Origin: Candidatus Acidiferrales bacterium
GTDB taxonomy: Bacteria > Acidobacteriota > Terriglobia > Acidiferrales > UBA7541
Direction of reading: 5' to 3'
DNA: 7,148 bases
Assembly: GCA_955651735.1 (NCBI GenBank)
Contig: CATPAM010000148.1
Location: forward strand, 1 to 7,148
Shown here one piece after another: positions 5,481-7,148 of this stretch. The translations under genes and the position numbers were made by a program. Positions within the stretch are counted from its first letter, which is position 1; each line of letters starts with the position of its first letter. The notes below the pieces were generated by a model. It saw only the letters and a list, made by a program, of their open reading frames with translations. It was not told the DNA's origin and did no database searches.

Positions 5481-7148
5481 ATGTCAGAGGTAAACCAAGT
5501 CCGAATTAACGAGCTGGCGCGCGAGCTGGAGGTCAAGGCGAAAGCCATTATTGACCTGCTGGCCGGGTACGGCGTCACGGAAAAGAAGACGCACTCGAGT
5601 TCCATTCCCGCGGATGTTGCGGAGCAGGTGCGCAAACATCTCCAGGGAGTAGCGGACGCGGAAGCAGCGGCAGAAGCCAAGGCCAAGGCGGACAAAGAAG
5701 CGAAGGATGCGGCGGCAAAAGCGGCGCGGATGCGTCCGGCTGCTGCACCTGCGGCGCCTATAGCCCCTACGGTTGCGCCACCGAAGCCTGTGGCACCTGC
5801 GGCCCCGCCGACTGTAGCTGGAACGGCAGCGCCGGTTGCTTCGCCCCCGGCGGCACCTGCGGTTGCGGCTCCTCCTGCCAGCGCAACGGCTCCTGAGACT
5901 GCGACACCTGCGGCGAAACCCGCTCCGAGCGCGCCTGCGGCGACGCCGATTCGTCCTGCGGCACCGGCTACACGGCCTGCGACTCCATCTTCGGCTCCAA
6001 CTTCTGTTCCAACCGGTGCTCCGGCGCAACGGCTGGCGGGAACTGCTGCGCCGCGTCCTGGGCAAGGCACGGGCAGGCAACCATCGGCAGTGCGTCCAGC
6101 AGCGGCAGCGCCTGGCGCGTCCGCACGGCCTGCGGCTCCGGCGCGTCCGCCGATGCCGACGGGCGGGAACCGTGGACCGCTTCCGGGCACTGGGCCGGGA
6201 GGTCAGCGGCAGGGCGGACCGCGTCCAGGGCAGCCGATGCGTCCGATGCCGGCAGGGCAAGGCGGGCGATCGTATCCTTCACGGCCGGCTGGATCGGGCG
6301 GGGCGGGCGGCGCACCTGCAGGCCAACCAAGACCATTTGAGCAGCGGCGCGGCACAGCGCCGGCAGGCACGCGTCCTGGGCCGCGCACCCCGGTGCGTCC
6401 CGGGATGTTGCCGCCGTTGCCGTTGGATAAAGTGCCTCCGAAGGCTGAGCCAGGCAAGCCGCTCTATACGCGGAGGCCGACGCAGCGGCAGCGTCCGGTG
6501 CTGGACAAGCGAGAGATTGAGGGCGAGCGCAAGCTGCACCCGACGCGGCAGCGTCCGGGAGCGGGGCGAGCATCCGCGGCAGCGGTGATCGCGCCGCCGG
6601 AACCGCGTCCACCACGCGATGTAACGATTACGGAAGGCATCACCATTCGCGAGCTGGCGGAGAAGCTGGATGTGCGCGCGAAGGATTTGCTGAAGACGCT
6701 GCTGGATCGCGGCGTGTTCGCCAGCATCAACCAGGCTTTGGATGTGCCGACAGCGACGACGCTGGCAGAAGCGTTCAGCGGCGTGGTCAGCGTGGTCTCC
6801 CTTGAAGAGGAGATGGTGCTGGAGGTCGCCAAGGAAGAGACCAAGGAGAGTCTGAAGCCGCGGCCGCCAGTGGTGACGGTGATGGGACACGTGGACCACG
6901 GCAAGACGAGCTTGCTGGACGCGATTCGCAGCGAAGACGTGGCGGCGGGCGAAGCGGGCGGCATCACGCAGCACATCGGCGCGTACAAGGTGCAGGTGAA
7001 CAACCGCAGCGTGGTGTTCATCGATACGCCGGGGCACGAGGCGTTTACGCGCATGCGCGCGCGCGGTGCGAAGGTGACGGACATTGTGGTGCTGGTGGTG
7101 GCTGCCGACGACGGAGTCATGCCGCAGACGAAAGAAGCGATCGATCAC
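5481..7148 (+). CDS. infB: Translation initiation factor IF-2 (5' part, cut by window end)
   Basis: The first 556 codons of IF-2, the GTPase that places initiator tRNA on the 30S subunit and promotes 50S joining. The frame is open to the last base. An IF2_N domain occupies about 5-53 ([20 protein letters not shown]), followed by an Ala/Glu/Lys helix-like stretch (56-82). A linker of nearly 300 residues rich in Pro, Ala, Arg and Gly and almost free of acidic residues runs from about 84. A second IF2_N-type domain lies at about 380-440 ([18 protein letters not shown]). The GTPase domain then begins: G1 GHVDHGKT 469-476, G2 GGITQHIG 493-500, G3 DTPGH 515-519 with the catalytic-type His519. NKxD and domains II-IV lie beyond the window. 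There is no strong Shine-Dalgarno sequence; AAGAGG is about 16 nt upstream, so initiation is probably coupled to nusA, 5 nt before. Confidence 0.97.
   Translation, partial: MSEVNQVRINELARELEVKAKAIIDLLAGYGVTEKKTHSSSIPADVAEQVRKHLQGVADAEAAAEAKAKADKEAKDAAAKAARMRPAAAPAAPIAPTVAPPKPVAPAAPPTVAGTAAPVASPPAAPAVAAPPASATAPETATPAAKPAPSAPAATPIRPAAPATRPATPSSAPTSVPTGAPAQRLAGTAAPRPGQGTGRQPSAVRPAAAAPGASARPAAPARPPMPTGGNRGPLPGTGPGGQRQGGPRPGQPMRPMPAGQGGRSYPSRPAGSGGAGGAPAGQPRPFEQRRGTAPAGTRPGPRTPVRPGMLPPLPLDKVPPKAEPGKPLYTRRPTQRQRPVLDKREIEGERKLHPTRQRPGAGRASAAAVIAPPEPRPPRDVTITEGITIRELAEKLDVRAKDLLKTLLDRGVFASINQALDVPTATTLAEAFSGVVSVVSLEEEMVLEVAKEETKESLKPRPPVVTVMGHVDHGKTSLLDAIRSEDVAAGEAGGITQHIGAYKVQVNNRSVVFIDTPGHEAFTRMRARGAKVTDIVVLVVAADDGVMPQTKEAIDH

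Noticed and set aside
5324..6190. 288-codon minus-strand frame opposite nusA/infB, rich in Gly/Ala
   Set aside because: It mirrors the Pro/Ala linker of IF2; low-complexity GC-rich sequence keeps several frames open. The plus-strand frame has the conserved IF2 domains at both ends.
6279..7148. Open minus-strand frame of 289 codons running off the window end
   Set aside because: Antisense to the IF2 GTPase domain, whose G1-G3 motifs are intact on the plus strand.

Overview
The window looks like a GC-rich bacterial chromosome, most plausibly an Acidobacteriota or a similar soil lineage. That assignment is an inference. It rests on base composition, a long Pro/Ala/Arg linker in IF2, a DUF3303 gene, and intergenic repeats of kinds I associate with such genomes. 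No rRNA, tRNA, CRISPR array, transposase or integrase is visible.

Layout, left to right. (1) 1-480 is non-coding and holds short hairpin units with TGAA/TTCA loops. (2) 481-1776 (+) encodes an exported serine hydrolase of the beta-lactamase / family VIII esterase fold, with a strong ribosome binding site. (3) 1777-1968 is a convergent intergenic gap with related TAAA-loop hairpins. (4) A two-gene minus-strand unit runs from 3166 down to 1969: a small DUF3303 protein, then 22 bp later a class II (zinc) fructose-bisphosphate-type aldolase. (5) 3167-3358 is a divergent control region. On the plus strand it has a good sigma70-type promoter and, about 25 nt after the predicted transcription start, a compact hairpin with a GCAA loop and a T run, which reads as an intrinsic terminator/attenuator. 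(6) From 3359 to the window end on the plus strand runs the conserved core operon rimP-nusA-infB. infB is cut by the window edge inside the GTPase domain, before the NKxD motif.

The core operon links 30S maturation (RimP), transcription elongation/termination (NusA) and translation initiation (IF2). NusA is known to act at intrinsic terminators and to autoregulate this operon in E. coli and B. subtilis, so the leader terminator is the most meaningful regulatory signal here. The rimP-nusA spacer carries a 9-bp-periodic sequence typical of a dispersed intergenic repeat. nusA and infB are 5 nt apart, with tandem TAA stops and no ylxR/ylxQ between them, and the E. coli-type metY tRNA is absent upstream of rimP.

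I see no convincing wholly new system. The points most worth a second look are the rimP leader attenuator with possible alternative structures around the rimP ribosome binding site, the hairpin repeats flanking the hydrolase, the repeat inside the core operon, and the DUF3303-aldolase pairing with a possibly leaderless first gene.
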